Shown in pieces: positions 36,068 through 45,196 of a DNA stretch of 53,433 nt. Source of the stretch: DATCIH01 sp036507955 (lineage in GTDB: Bacteria; Bacillota; Clostridia; Clostridiales; Clostridiaceae). The notes beneath the pieces are model-generated. The model was not told the DNA's origin. It worked only from the letters and a program-made list of their open reading frames with translations, and searched no databases. The stretch spans positions 1 to 53,433 of the forward strand of contig DATCIH010000043.1 of assembly GCA_036507955.1 (NCBI GenBank). Reading direction: 5' to 3'. Made by a program: the position numbers and the translations under genes. Position 1 is the first letter of the stretch, and the number at the start of each line of letters is the position of its first letter.

Positions 36068-36892
36068 ATGGATTCAATTAATTATGAGCCACATATTCAC
36101 GATGATCCATCATTTCCAATTATTTTTCATTTAGATTATATAAAGCGAGGTGCAATATTCTTGACTCATTGGCACGAGAGTATGGAAATACTTTTTGTTA
36201 TTGAGGGTTCTATAACGGTATTGTCTGATGCAAAAAGTATAACAGCTAATAAAGAGGATATTGTTATAATTAATTCTAACAATATCCATCATATTCAATC
36301 CTTAGAGGAAATTTCAGAATATTATTGTCTGATTATAGATAAGAAACTTTGTGAAGAATTTGGATTATACATAGAAGAAATAGTATTTGAAAGGCTGATA
36401 AAGGACAAAACCTGTAGCTTAAAGTTTAATGTTATAAAGAATGAATTACTACAAAAAAAAGTTTTTTATAAAGCAGCGGTTAAGTCAGCAATTATTGATC
36501 TATTGATTCATTTCTACAGAGGGTTTACTTTGTCTGAATCTCCTCTATCAAATAAATTGGAAAATAGTAAAATAGAAATTATAAAAAAATCTATAAAATA
36601 CATTAGGAATAATTATAATAAAAGTATATCTACCGCGGATGCCGCTTTAGAGATTGGATTGAGTAAATCGTACTTTTGTCGTATATTTAAAGAAATTACT
36701 GGCTATACCCCTGTGTTTTATATTAATTATATAAGATGTTTTAATGGGAAAAAACTTTTTCAAAGCGGGAAATATACAGTTAGTGAAGTTGCACTTTTAT
36801 GTGGTTTTGATAATCTATCCTACTTTTCAAAGATTTATAAAAAGCATATGGGTTGTTTACCTTCCTTAAATAAAAAAGGAGATTCTTTATAA
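36068..36892 (+). CDS. AraC-family regulator with cupin domain
   Basis: 274 residues. The N-terminal cupin-like ligand domain includes LTHWHESMEILFVIEGSITV and the IHHI pair (about 30-90). The C-terminal domain has two helix-turn-helices (STADAALEIGLSKSYFCRIF and TVSEVALLCGFDNLSYFSKI) and ends with KKHMGCLPS. It lies between the two divergent epimerase genes and a third one downstream, so it most likely controls all three in response to a sugar or polyol. GAGGGTG precedes the ATG. Confidence 0.92.
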   Translation: MDSINYEPHIHDDPSFPIIFHLDYIKRGAIFLTHWHESMEILFVIEGSITVLSDAKSITANKEDIVIINSNNIHHIQSLEEISEYYCLIIDKKLCEEFGLYIEEIVFERLIKDKTCSLKFNVIKNELLQKKVFYKAAVKSAIIDLLIHFYRGFTLSESPLSNKLENSKIEIIKKSIKYIRNNYNKSISTADAALEIGLSKSYFCRIFKEITGYTPVFYINYIRCFNGKKLFQSGKYTVSEVALLCGFDNLSYFSKIYKKHMGCLPSLNKKGDSL

Positions 36893-36945
36893 TTGCTTGA
36901 GGATATTAGTAATATATAATAAATTTATAAAAGAGGAGTGATATT

Positions 36946-37788
36946 ATGAAAATGGGAATAAGCGTCTGGGCCTTTCCTGGTGATTGGGGCTTGCGTAGAA
37001 TCTTTCAAACCGCAAAAGAAGCTGGTTTTGAAGGTGTTGAGGTTGCCCTTGCAGAAAACGGAGAGATCAATCTAAGTTCCACCAAGGAAGACATGTACAG
37101 CATAAAAGCTGTAGCAGAAGAAGTAGGAATTCAACTTTATAGTGTTGCAAGTGGACTTTATTGGTCATATTCCTTTACTTCAAATCAGGAGGAAATTAGA
37201 AACAAGGCAAAGGAGATTGGAAAAAAACAGTTAGAAATTGCAAATTATCTAGGTTGTGATACTATTTTAGTTGTCCCTGGCAGTGTAGGAGTAGATTTTA
37301 TACCAAATTGTGAAATTGTAGAGTATGATATCGCTTATGTTAGAGCTTTATCTTCAATGATAGAGCTGAAAAGGTATGCAGAGAAACTAGAGGTTTCAAT
37401 AGGTATTGAAAATGTATGGAATAAATTTCTTCTATCCCCCCTTGAATTCCGTGATTTTATAGATAAAATAGATAGTAAATTTGTAGGGGCATATTTTGAT
37501 GTAGGAAATGTTTTGCAAACTGGATATCCGGAGCAATGGATCAAAATACTTGGGGATCGAATAAAGAAGATACACTTTAAAGATTATCAAAGAAGTATAG
37601 GTACACTAGAGGGATTTGTGGACATGCTTTCTGGGGATGTAAATTATCCAGCTGTTATAGCTCAGCTAAGGAAGATTAATTATAATGATTGGGTTACTGC
37701 TGAAGTAGGTATTTACAAGGACTATCCTGAAGAAAGTATATTTAATACAGCAAATTCTATGAAAGCAATTTTGAAGGCTATAAAATAG
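36946..37788 (+). CDS. Sugar phosphate isomerase/epimerase (TIM barrel)
   Basis: 280 residues, the third member of the xylose-isomerase-like barrel family in this cluster. Active-site segments are VSIGIENVWNKFLLSP (Glu), GAYFDVGNVL (Asp), KKIHFKDYQ (His) and WVTAEVGIY (Glu). The IENVWNKFLLSP form recalls hexulose-6-phosphate or xylulose-5-phosphate 3-epimerases. AGAGGAGTG precedes the ATG. It follows the AraC gene by 53 bases. Confidence 0.9.
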   Translation: MKMGISVWAFPGDWGLRRIFQTAKEAGFEGVEVALAENGEINLSSTKEDMYSIKAVAEEVGIQLYSVASGLYWSYSFTSNQEEIRNKAKEIGKKQLEIANYLGCDTILVVPGSVGVDFIPNCEIVEYDIAYVRALSSMIELKRYAEKLEVSIGIENVWNKFLLSPLEFRDFIDKIDSKFVGAYFDVGNVLQTGYPEQWIKILGDRIKKIHFKDYQRSIGTLEGFVDMLSGDVNYPAVIAQLRKINYNDWVTAEVGIYKDYPEESIFNTANSMKAILKAIK

Positions 37789-37817
37789 GAATAACTTATA
37801 TTTCGTGAGGTGATGTT

Positions 37818-38360
37818 ATGAAATCAATAGCAAATTCTATCTCAATTGTGAGAATATTTCTTGCACTTACTTTGGTTATGGTAAAACCATTAAGTATTTT
37901 CTTCCTTGCAATCTATCTAGGTTGTGGAATTAGCGATGTTCTTGATGGATATATAGCAAGAAAGACCCACACCACAAGCAAATTAGGCGAAAAACTTGAC
38001 TCTGCTGCAGATCTGATAATGATTGTGGTACTGATGTTTGTACTATTTCCGATCATATTTCAAATCTTCAATCCAACAGTTCAAATCATTGTTTGGATAG
38101 GTATCATCGGAATAATTAGGATAGTTTCTGTGATGTTGGTATTTGTAAAGTATAAAACTTTTGGGATACTTCATACTTATGGAAATAAAATTACAGGGCT
38201 TGTGATATTTGCATTTCCACTAACATTTGCTTTTATTAAATTGGATGTGCTGATGTATATAATTTGTGCGGTCGCAAGTATTTCTGCTATTGAAGAATTA
38301 TTTATTCATATAACTTCAAATGAATTACAAGCAAACAAGAAGAGTATATTTGAAACATAG
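37818..38360 (+). CDS. CDP-alcohol phosphatidyltransferase family protein
   Basis: A 180-residue membrane enzyme. The family motif D-x2-DG-x2-AR-x8-G-x3-D-x3-D is complete: DVLDGYIAR, eight residues, GEKLDSAAD (about residues 36-65). About five helices follow. It moves a phosphoalcohol onto a lipid or sugar, as in phosphatidylglycerol-phosphate or cardiolipin synthesis; the acceptor is unknown. It starts 30 bases after the epimerase gene with a GTGAGGTG ribosome site. Confidence 0.9.
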   Translation: MKSIANSISIVRIFLALTLVMVKPLSIFFLAIYLGCGISDVLDGYIARKTHTTSKLGEKLDSAADLIMIVVLMFVLFPIIFQIFNPTVQIIVWIGIIGIIRIVSVMLVFVKYKTFGILHTYGNKITGLVIFAFPLTFAFIKLDVLMYIICAVASISAIEELFIHITSNELQANKKSIFET

Positions 38361-38415
38361 TTTTGGAAAGCTATAAATGAAAGATTAGGACTACATAATA
38401 TAAGGAGTGAGATTT

Positions 38416-40953
38416 TTGACAGAAGGGAAGCGAAACTATTGGACCATGCCTATTGAGGATGTAATGAAAGAGTTAAAGACTAGTAAGGATGGAATAACTA
38501 ATGATGAGGGGAAAAAAAGGTTGGAAACCTTTGGGCTAAATGCTATGGAGGTTAAAAAGAAAGATAGTGTTCTGAGTCTGTTTCTTTCCCAATTTAAAAG
38601 CCCCATCATTTTAATTCTGTTTTTTGCTATTGGTTTATCCTTTTTCCTCAGAGATACCCTTGATGCATTTATTATATTAGCCATTGTCCTGATGAGTGGT
38701 TTGTTAGGATTTTGGCAAGAATACGGTGCCAATAATGCTGTGGAGAAGCTACTAGCTTTAGTTAGAATTAAGGCGAAGCTACTTAGGAATGGGGTAGCCA
38801 CTGATATAAGTGTAGAAGAAATCGTACCAGGGGACGTGGTGCTGTTAAAAGCAGGTGATATAATACCTTGTGATTGCCTCATCCTTGAGTCTCAGGACCT
38901 TTTTATAGATGAAGCTACTTTGACGGGAGAAACCTATCCTCTTGAAAAAGAAGTAGGGGTATTGCCTGAAGCTACTGCCCTAGCACAGAGGAAGAATTCC
39001 TTGTGGATGGGTACCCATGTCATCAGCGGAAGTGGAAAAGCGGTGGTTGTAACTACTGGAGTAAAAACTGAATTTGGAAAGATATCGGAAAGATTAAAGA
39101 TTAAGCCTGAAGAAACTGAGTTCGAATTAGGTGTGAGAAAATTTGGTTTTTTACTCATGGAGATAACACTAATATTAGTCTTGGCTATTTTTGCTATAAA
39201 TATGTTTTTAAAAAGACCAGCTCTTGATTCATTCCTATTCTCTTTAGCACTTGCAGTGGGATTGACCCCACAGCTACTGCCTGCCATAATCAGCATTAAC
39301 CTAGCTCATGGGGCTAAATTAATGGCAAAGGTTAAGGTAATAGTAAAACGTCTTGATTCTATAGAAAACTTTGGAAGTATGGATGTATTTTGTTCAGATA
39401 AGACAGGAACTCTCACAGACGGGGTAGTCAAGCTGCAGTCGGCTTTAGATATTGATGGAAATAAAAGTGATAAGATACTTTTATATGCTTATTTGAATGC
39501 TTCCTTTGAATCAGGCTTTATTAATCCCATTGATGAGGCTATTAGAACCTTCAAGAAATTGGATATTTCCGGCTATACTAAAATTGGGGAGGAACCCTAC
39601 GATTTTATTAGAAAGCGGCTCAGCATACTTTTAACAGGGCCTGCGACTTCTAATGATAGCAAAAAACAGATAGTGATTAGCAAAGGCGCCTTGAAAAATA
39701 TTTTATCTGTATGCACTAAGGCTGAAATCAGTGAGGGAAAAATTGTTAAACTTTCTTCCGTTCAGGATAAAATCCAGACGAAATATGAAGAATATAGTAA
39801 TCAAGGATTTCGTACACTTGGTATCGCCTATAAAGTTGGAATAGAGTCTTTGCATGAGAGTGAGCACGAAGCAGATATGATATTTTTAGGGTTCATTACT
39901 CTATTTGATCCTCTAAAGCCCAATATTACAGATACGATTAACAAATTGAAAGCCTTAGGGGTTAATTTAAAAATTATCACTGGAGATAACAAGCTTATTG
40001 CTGCAAATGTAGTTTCTCAGATGGGTATCCTTAACGCACAAATTCTAACAGGGCCAGAGTTACATGAAATGGCGGAGGATATACTAGCAAAAAAAGTCTC
40101 AGATATATCTATATTTGCAGAAATAGAACCTAATCAAAAGGAACAGATTATCCTTGCCCTTAAAAAAGCAGGTCACGTGGTGGGCTATATGGGGGATGGT
40201 ATAAATGATGCTTCTGCCCTTCATGCCGCGGATGTAAGCATTTCCGTGGATAGTGCAGCGGATGTGGCTAAAGAAGCTGCGGATATCGTCTTACTAGAGA
40301 AAAACTTGGAAGTGCTTATTAATGGTGTGAAAGCAGGCAGAATAACCTTCGCCAATACATTAAAATATGTATTTATGGCCACTAGTGCTAATTTTGGAAA
40401 CATGTTCAGCATGGCTGGGGCATCCCTATTTTTACCTTTCCTGCCCCTACTTCCAAAACAAATTCTATTGACTAATTTATTGACCGACTTTCCAGAGATG
40501 ACCATCGCCTCAGATACTGTGGACGACGAGCTAGTTATGCGGCCAAGACGTTGGGATATTGGGTTTATCAAAAAGTTCATGTTAACCTTTGGATTTATTA
40601 GTTCACTCTTTGATTACCTCACCTTTGGGGTGCTAATTTTTTTAGTCAAAGCAACTGACGTCCAATTCCGAACAGGCTGGTTTATTGAATCTGTTGTTTC
40701 AGCATGCTTAATTGTTTTGGTTATCAGAACCAGAAAGTCCTTCTATAAGAGTGCTCCAGGAAAATATCTTGCCTTGACTACATTGCTTATAGTAGTAATT
40801 ACTATGTTATTGCCTTATACACCAATTTCTGGCTTGCTAGGATTTCAACCCCTCCCTATATGGGTATTGTTGGTTATATTTGCCATAGTGGCCTGTTATA
40901 TTGTAACAGCAGAAATAGGGAAAAAACTTTTTTATAAAATAGTTAAATACTAA
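38416..40953 (+). CDS. mgtA: Magnesium-translocating P-type ATPase (MgtA/MgtB family)
   Basis: 845 residues from TTG at 38416; the GTG at 38407 overlaps the AAGGAG site and is unlikely. Actuator motif TLTGETYPLEK, phosphorylation site D328 (FCSDKTGTLT), nucleotide-domain YDFIRKRLSILL and hinge GYMGDGINDASAL are present. Helix 4 has VGLTPQLLPAIIS and the C-terminal region IESVVSACLIVLVIRTRK, both typical of the Mg2+ importing group (type IIIB). About ten membrane helices. No M-box riboswitch or other leader is present in the 55 bases upstream, so it may be co-transcribed with the CDP-alcohol transferase gene. Confidence 0.9.
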   Translation: MTEGKRNYWTMPIEDVMKELKTSKDGITNDEGKKRLETFGLNAMEVKKKDSVLSLFLSQFKSPIILILFFAIGLSFFLRDTLDAFIILAIVLMSGLLGFWQEYGANNAVEKLLALVRIKAKLLRNGVATDISVEEIVPGDVVLLKAGDIIPCDCLILESQDLFIDEATLTGETYPLEKEVGVLPEATALAQRKNSLWMGTHVISGSGKAVVVTTGVKTEFGKISERLKIKPEETEFELGVRKFGFLLMEITLILVLAIFAINMFLKRPALDSFLFSLALAVGLTPQLLPAIISINLAHGAKLMAKVKVIVKRLDSIENFGSMDVFCSDKTGTLTDGVVKLQSALDIDGNKSDKILLYAYLNASFESGFINPIDEAIRTFKKLDISGYTKIGEEPYDFIRKRLSILLTGPATSNDSKKQIVISKGALKNILSVCTKAEISEGKIVKLSSVQDKIQTKYEEYSNQGFRTLGIAYKVGIESLHESEHEADMIFLGFITLFDPLKPNITDTINKLKALGVNLKIITGDNKLIAANVVSQMGILNAQILTGPELHEMAEDILAKKVSDISIFAEIEPNQKEQIILALKKAGHVVGYMGDGINDASALHAADVSISVDSAADVAKEAADIVLLEKNLEVLINGVKAGRITFANTLKYVFMATSANFGNMFSMAGASLFLPFLPLLPKQILLTNLLTDFPEMTIASDTVDDELVMRPRRWDIGFIKKFMLTFGFISSLFDYLTFGVLIFLVKATDVQFRTGWFIESVVSACLIVLVIRTRKSFYKSAPGKYLALTTLLIVVITMLLPYTPISGLLGFQPLPIWVLLVIFAIVACYIVTAEIGKKLFYKIVKY

Positions 40954-41045
40954 TAAGCAATATTAGAAAGGGTAGGTATAATAGGTACAATTATTATAAG
41001 CCTTGGCCATATTTTATTTTCATCATAATTGACTATGTCATCCAT
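40950..41045 (-). CDS. Candidate small membrane protein, 31 aa
   Basis: An ATG at 41045 on the minus strand follows AAAGGAG by 9 bases and opens a 31-codon frame ending in TAG at 40950-40952. The peptide has an acidic head (DDIVNYDENK) and a single hydrophobic helix (WPRLIIIVPIIPTL). It begins 25 bases after the UroD-like gene and its end overlaps the stop of the P-type ATPase gene by 4 bases. It could be a real small membrane protein or the leftover start of a larger gene. Confidence 0.4.
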   Translation of the reverse strand: MDDIVNYDENKIWPRLIIIVPIIPTLSNIAY

Positions 41046-41070
41046 GTGAGTAATCTCCTTTATTGCATAA

Positions 41071-42111
41071 TTATTGCTGTATACTGTTTAATATTTTTAA
41101 AACTAAAGGCATAGACTCTTTCCAGTTAGTAGGTATTTGCTCTGACGCTTCAAAAGCTAGTCCGCGGCCGGCAGGCGCGCCTTCTCTGACAAGACGATAT
41201 ATATACTCCTGAAGCTCCTTTTCCGAAAGATTATAAGCTGATACATTTATATTGCTCCAAAAGAGCTTATTCGGCCATGCCTTACGGCATTCTCCCATCA
41301 ACATATCTCCTTCAGGAGGTTCTGTTAGCGATTCTATAAGATTCATCGGTGCTTTCCCTATTAATTCTTTACAACTTGCTAGTTTCCCATCATAATGTGT
41401 CCCTATTATTTTCCCTGCATTTTGCATAATAGGAAACAACTCATTATAAACAGGTATATTATATTTACCAAAGCGTATGGGACCCATCGTTTCTGTGGTA
41501 AAGTTTTCCAATACTGATACAAACCTGCCCGGTCCTTCTGCAACAAGTTCTACTGATTTCCTATAGTTTTTAAGCAAAGCATCGTATAATACCATCATTT
41601 CATCTTCAAAATCTACTAAATGATAGGCGAAATTCTCAAGCCCCAAATAATCTACCAGGATAACCTGCATTGGAGTTCTTCCCAGTTCAACGAGTGGGAT
41701 TCCATAAGGACCAATCGCCTTATCTTTGGCAAGAAACTCCTCATAGCAGGGCAGATTATTGGTATGAGTAGCAATGTAAGTCATTACTTTATAATCTTCT
41801 GCTGTTTCCAATCAATGCTTTTGACACCAACCTTCAAAATCGATACTGTATATTTCTCCTACAGGAGTTTTCATTATCTTCCTAATACATTGTTTTCCAT
41901 TATCAACATAGGGAAGATTAATATATTCTACATTAATCGTTTTTTGCTTAACACATGGTATATGATAAGTAATTCCCAAGCCATTGTTCAACATTGGTAA
42001 CCATGCTGGTTCATTTGAAAAATTTTTCCACTCCCACTGATAAATAGTATAAGGTATACGATCTGGTTTTTCTCCAGCCCAAAAGGCCTCAAGTCGTTCA
42101 CGAATATTCAT
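41071..42111 (-). pseudogene. Uroporphyrinogen decarboxylase-like (methyltransferase-type) gene with in-frame stop
   Basis: The ATG at 42111 follows GGAGG and opens a UroD/MtaA-like frame (NIRERLEAFWAGEKPDRIPY). It stops at TGA (41814-41812) after GWCQKH, then continues in the same frame with LETAEDYKVMTYIATHTNNL to 41071, about 246 more codons. Family relatives in my recall have an aromatic residue here, so a TGG-to-TGA change explains it. UroD-like proteins of this length often serve corrinoid-dependent demethylation. TGA ends normal genes in this window (recQ for example), so general recoding is unlikely. Confidence 0.8.
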
Positions 42112-42203
42112 AAAATCCTCCATTCAATAATTTCGCATATAGAAATATTATTTTCTCTTTAAGTAATTATATAATTTATGAATAGCACTTACATTACGAT
42201 ATT

Positions 42204-42234
42204 TTGCTCAATACTACCGAAATATTGCTCAATA
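42204..42234. repeat. TTGCTCAATA direct repeat with 21-bp spacing
   Basis: TTGCTCAATA occurs at 42204-42213 and 42225-42234, exactly two helical turns apart, upstream of the UroD-like gene. The spacing is typical of sites for a regulator that binds direct repeats. Confidence 0.5.
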
Positions 42235-42298
42235 ATTTTTAAGGAAGTCTTACTTGAATAAAAACCTATTGGCAAAGCTCCCTAATAAATATATATTG

Positions 42299-42334
42299 AA
42301 CATATGAATATAATAATAAATATATTCATATGTT
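42299..42334 (+). promoter_or_regulatory. Perfect 14-bp-arm palindrome, likely TetR operator
   Basis: AACATATGAATATA (42299-42312) is the exact reverse complement of 42321-42334, with 8 bases between. It lies 19 bases before the TetR start and just ahead of its ribosome site, so self-repression is likely. Confidence 0.78.
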
Positions 42335-42353
42335 TTTTATTGGAGGGATATAT

Positions 42354-42929
42354 ATGGCTAAAAGCTTTGGTGAACAAGAAAAAGAGCTAATAAAAGAAAA
42401 ACTTAGAGAGAGCTGTGAGGAATGCTGGGGAAGATATGGCTACGCAAAAACGAGTGTCGCCCAACTTTGCAAGATGTCCGGAATCTCGACTGGTGCATTT
42501 TATATGTTTTATGCTTCAAAGGAAATGTTGTTTATAGACACAATTGATGGTGTGGGGGAACGTTATAACAATTTAATAGTACAAATGATGCCTGAAAATC
42601 CTACCAAATATGACTTGGGAAATGTTGTAAAGAGCCTGTTTCACGAACTTATTAAAACTCCTTGGATTTTAAAGATTCAGGAGGATTATAAGATATTTAC
42701 CAAGAAGCTTCCACCAGAATTCCTGGAAAATCATTATAAAAACGATATTACAGATTATTCCTTGATGGTAGAAAAATATCATCTTAAACCCAAGGTAAGT
42801 GTTGAGGTATTTACATCAATAACGTATATTCTAGCTTTTTCAATTCCTAGTAAGGCTTTAGTTGGGGATTATTATACTGAAGCATTGGATTTGATTATTG
42901 ACAGTACAATTGAAAACTACTTTTATTAA
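42354..42929 (+). CDS. TetR-family regulator
   Basis: 191 residues from the ATG at 42354, which follows GGAGGGATATAT; an earlier in-frame start at 42330 lies inside the palindrome. The helix-turn-helix is YAKTSVAQLCKMSGISTGAF followed by YMFYASKEML. The ligand domain is unique, as usual. It stands 14 bases before a wrecked ABC transporter and divergent from the UroD-like gene. By analogy with the intact TetR cassette at 47843 it probably once controlled that transporter. Confidence 0.9.
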   Translation: MAKSFGEQEKELIKEKLRESCEECWGRYGYAKTSVAQLCKMSGISTGAFYMFYASKEMLFIDTIDGVGERYNNLIVQMMPENPTKYDLGNVVKSLFHELIKTPWILKIQEDYKIFTKKLPPEFLENHYKNDITDYSLMVEKYHLKPKVSVEVFTSITYILAFSIPSKALVGDYYTEALDLIIDSTIENYFY

Positions 42930-42943
42930 GGAGGCTTATTATA

Positions 42944-44637
42944 ATGAAAACAATAATTGAATTTATAGCTGTATGCAAAGAGTACACAATGGGTGAGGTA
43001 AAAATAGATGCTTTAAGAAACATTAATTTTACAATTGAAGAGGGGGAGCTTGTTATTATCCTAGGGGCAAGTGGCGCAGGAAAAACAACTGTACTGAATC
43101 TCCTGGGTGGTATGGACATAGCAAGTGGCGGAGAGATATTGGTTGAGGGAGCGGATATAACAAAATATAAGGAAACAAAGCTTACAGATTATCGTAGAGA
43201 AAAAATAGGGTTTGTTTTTCAATTTTACAATCTTATTACCAAATTAAATGCTCTTGAAAATGTGGAATTCGCTGCTTAAGTTTGTAAAAATCACCTTCAG
43301 CCAAAGAGGTATTAGAAAAGGTTAGTTTGAGTGAACGATTATATAATTTCCCGTCTCTATTTAAGTTATTCCTTGCTATGTGGTCTTGCAGGTAGTGCTT
43401 TGGGGAATCTACTAGGAATACTAATTATACCCAAGGTTATGATGGATACTTATAAGCTGCTTTATACTTTTCCTGAGATAAAGTTGAGTGGATATTGGTG
43501 GTATGTAGTTATTTCTACTTTGGTGGTTGTACTATTTGGTATTATAGCCAGTCTACTTTCTGTCACAAAAACCTTAAAGGAAGTGCCAGCACAATGTATG
43601 CGCCCTATTGCGCCTAAAAAAATCCATAAAACTTGGCTCGAAAAAAGAGAAAAGCTTTGGAGTAAAATTTCATATAAAAATAAATTGATTATCAGGAACA
43701 TATTATTAAATAAGCATAGAGCAATTTTACTGCCCCAGTATCCTTTGATAATAATATTTCTGTTGCAGATAAATTAACAACTATTCCTGCTGTAATTTCT
43801 TTAAGCAAAGATGTAAATACCATACTATATGTTTTGCCACAGTATAATAAAAGTGTTCAACTATATGATATTAGTAATAAGAAGCTAGATTTGACGGAGG
43901 ATGGAATTCTACTGCCCTATAAATTAGCAAAGGAGTATCACCTAAAGGTAGGGGATACAGTTCTAGTAAGATTATCTTCTGATATGTATAATAATCAAGC
44001 TATTCATGTAAAAGTAGCGGCCATTGATGTATTATATCTATCCCAAGATTTATATGTATCCTACGATTATTTGCAAAAATTAGGTGTAGTGACCTATGTA
44101 AATGGGTATTACGTAAATGTGAAGGATAAAGGTATGTTAACAGATACGAATAATTATCTCTCAGGAGCTACTAATGTGAGATCTGTTGTGAAGAATTCCA
44201 GTCTTAAAGCTGATATAACATCAATGATGGGAATAATGAACGCAATGGTATTTATAATGATTTTTATGTCCGCGGCTATGGCCCTTGCAGTTATATTTAA
44301 CATTAGCTCAATAAATATATTTGAACGTCGTAGGGACATTGCAACACTTAAAGTACTCGGCTATCATAAAAAGGAGATAAACAGCCTTGTGAATGTTGAA
44401 AATTTCATCGTAACTGCATTTGGCTCTGTATTTGGTGTAATCTTCGGTGTGGTAATCTATAGAGCAATTCTTAACACCATTGTCAGTGGGAGTATGTTTT
44501 TCCCCTACCATATATACTTAAGAGTGGTAGTCATATCGGTTTTACTTGCCTTTGTGTTCACAGCTTTTGCTAACTTCATGTTAAAGGGTAAAACTCGCAA
44601 AATTGATATGGTAGAATCCTTAAAAAGCGTGGAGTAG
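42944..44637 (+). pseudogene. Wrecked MacB/FtsX-type ABC transporter (fused ATPase and permease remnants)
   Basis: The ATPase part starts well (Walker A GASGAGKTTVLNLLGG, Q-loop FVFQFYNL) but ends with TAA at 43277 after 111 codons. It resumes one frame over (AKEVLEKVSLSERLYNFPS), then jumps to the middle of the permease (SYSLLCGLAGSALGNLLGIL), losing the ATPase signature, Walker B and about half the permease. Near 43730 another junction changes frame. The last part (43741-44637) covers the outer domain and the last helices (AVIFNISSINIFERRRDIAT, KIDMVESLKSVE). Comparison with the intact pair at 48532-51734 shows these are deletions. Confidence 0.85.
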
Positions 44638-44651
44638 GAACATAAATTTAG

Positions 44652-44717
44652 TGACATACCTTCAGGTGTGTCACTATACCAATTAGACGAACTTGACATA
44701 CCTTCAGGTGTGTCACT
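44652..44717 (+). repeat. 24-bp palindromic direct repeat, two copies
   Basis: The same 24 bases occur at 44652-44675 and 44694-44717, 42 bases apart. Each copy is an imperfect palindrome (GACATACCT, TC, AGGTGTGTC). A related ACTATACC plus ATTAGAC tail follows both copies. They lie after the ABC relic and before the antitoxin-like gene. Confidence 0.7.
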
Positions 44718-44745
44718 CACTATACCTATTAGACCGATTCAAATA

Positions 44746-44792
44746 ATTATACTAATAATTAGTATAATTATACTAATTATTATACTAATTAT
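44746..44792 (+). promoter_or_regulatory. A/T-rich palindrome and tandem repeats before the antitoxin-like promoter
   Basis: ATTATACTAAT and ATTAGTATAAT form an 11-bp-arm palindrome (44746-44768). Two perfect tandem copies of TATACTAATTAT follow (44769-44780 and 44781-44792). The array ends 3 bases before a strong promoter, as expected for antitoxin binding sites. Confidence 0.6.
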
Positions 44793-44795
44793 TAG

Positions 44796-44824
44796 TTGAC
44801 AAATTGTTCTAATTAGGATATGAT
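44796..44824 (+). promoter_or_regulatory. Sigma-A promoter of the antitoxin-like gene
   Basis: Perfect TTGACA (44796-44801), 17-base spacer, TATGAT (44819-44824), 36 bases before the ATG at 44861. Confidence 0.82.
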
Positions 44825-44860
44825 GTATACATATTAGAGAGAAAGGAAATGATAATTCAT

Positions 44861-45142
44861 ATGAATATTTCAACAAAAGCAATTATTTCGAACTCTGATA
44901 TGATAAAGAATTATAAGGCTTGCAGAGAAAAGGCACAAAATTTTGGCAAGATATTTGTTTTAAAAAACAACCAACCTGATGCAGTATTATTTTCCATTTC
45001 AGAATATGAAAGACTCTCAGAGTTTATTGAGTATCTGGAAAGTATTGAAGGAAAAGATATAACAAAGATTATTGAGTCTTTACCGAAAAGTGGTAATAGG
45101 GAAATGTACTCCATTGATCATTTAAAAAATGATATAAAATAA
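44861..45142 (+). CDS. Phd/YefM-like antitoxin without an adjacent toxin
   Basis: About 93 residues from the ATG at 44861; an in-frame ATG at 44849 overlaps the ribosome site. NISTKAIISNSDMIKNYKAC and IFVLKNNQPDAVLFSISEYE match the Phd/YefM DNA-binding half. The C-terminal segment (ESLPKSGNREMYSIDHLKND) would normally bind a toxin. The next gene encodes an unrelated coiled-coil protein, so the toxin is missing or unusual. A strong promoter and repeat array precede it. Confidence 0.78.
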   Translation: MNISTKAIISNSDMIKNYKACREKAQNFGKIFVLKNNQPDAVLFSISEYERLSEFIEYLESIEGKDITKIIESLPKSGNREMYSIDHLKNDIK

Positions 45143-45196
45143 ACTGTAGTATTTATATAGAAATTTTATAGAATAAAAAACAGGAGATGTATAAGA

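Noticed and set aside
38361..38415. Magnesium riboswitch before the P-type ATPase
   Set aside because: The 55-base gap is too short and has no suitable fold.
41812..41814. TGA read as selenocysteine or tryptophan
   Set aside because: Normal genes here end in TGA and I see no convincing selenocysteine insertion hairpin, so a nonsense mutation is simpler. The peptide test in the findings would settle it.
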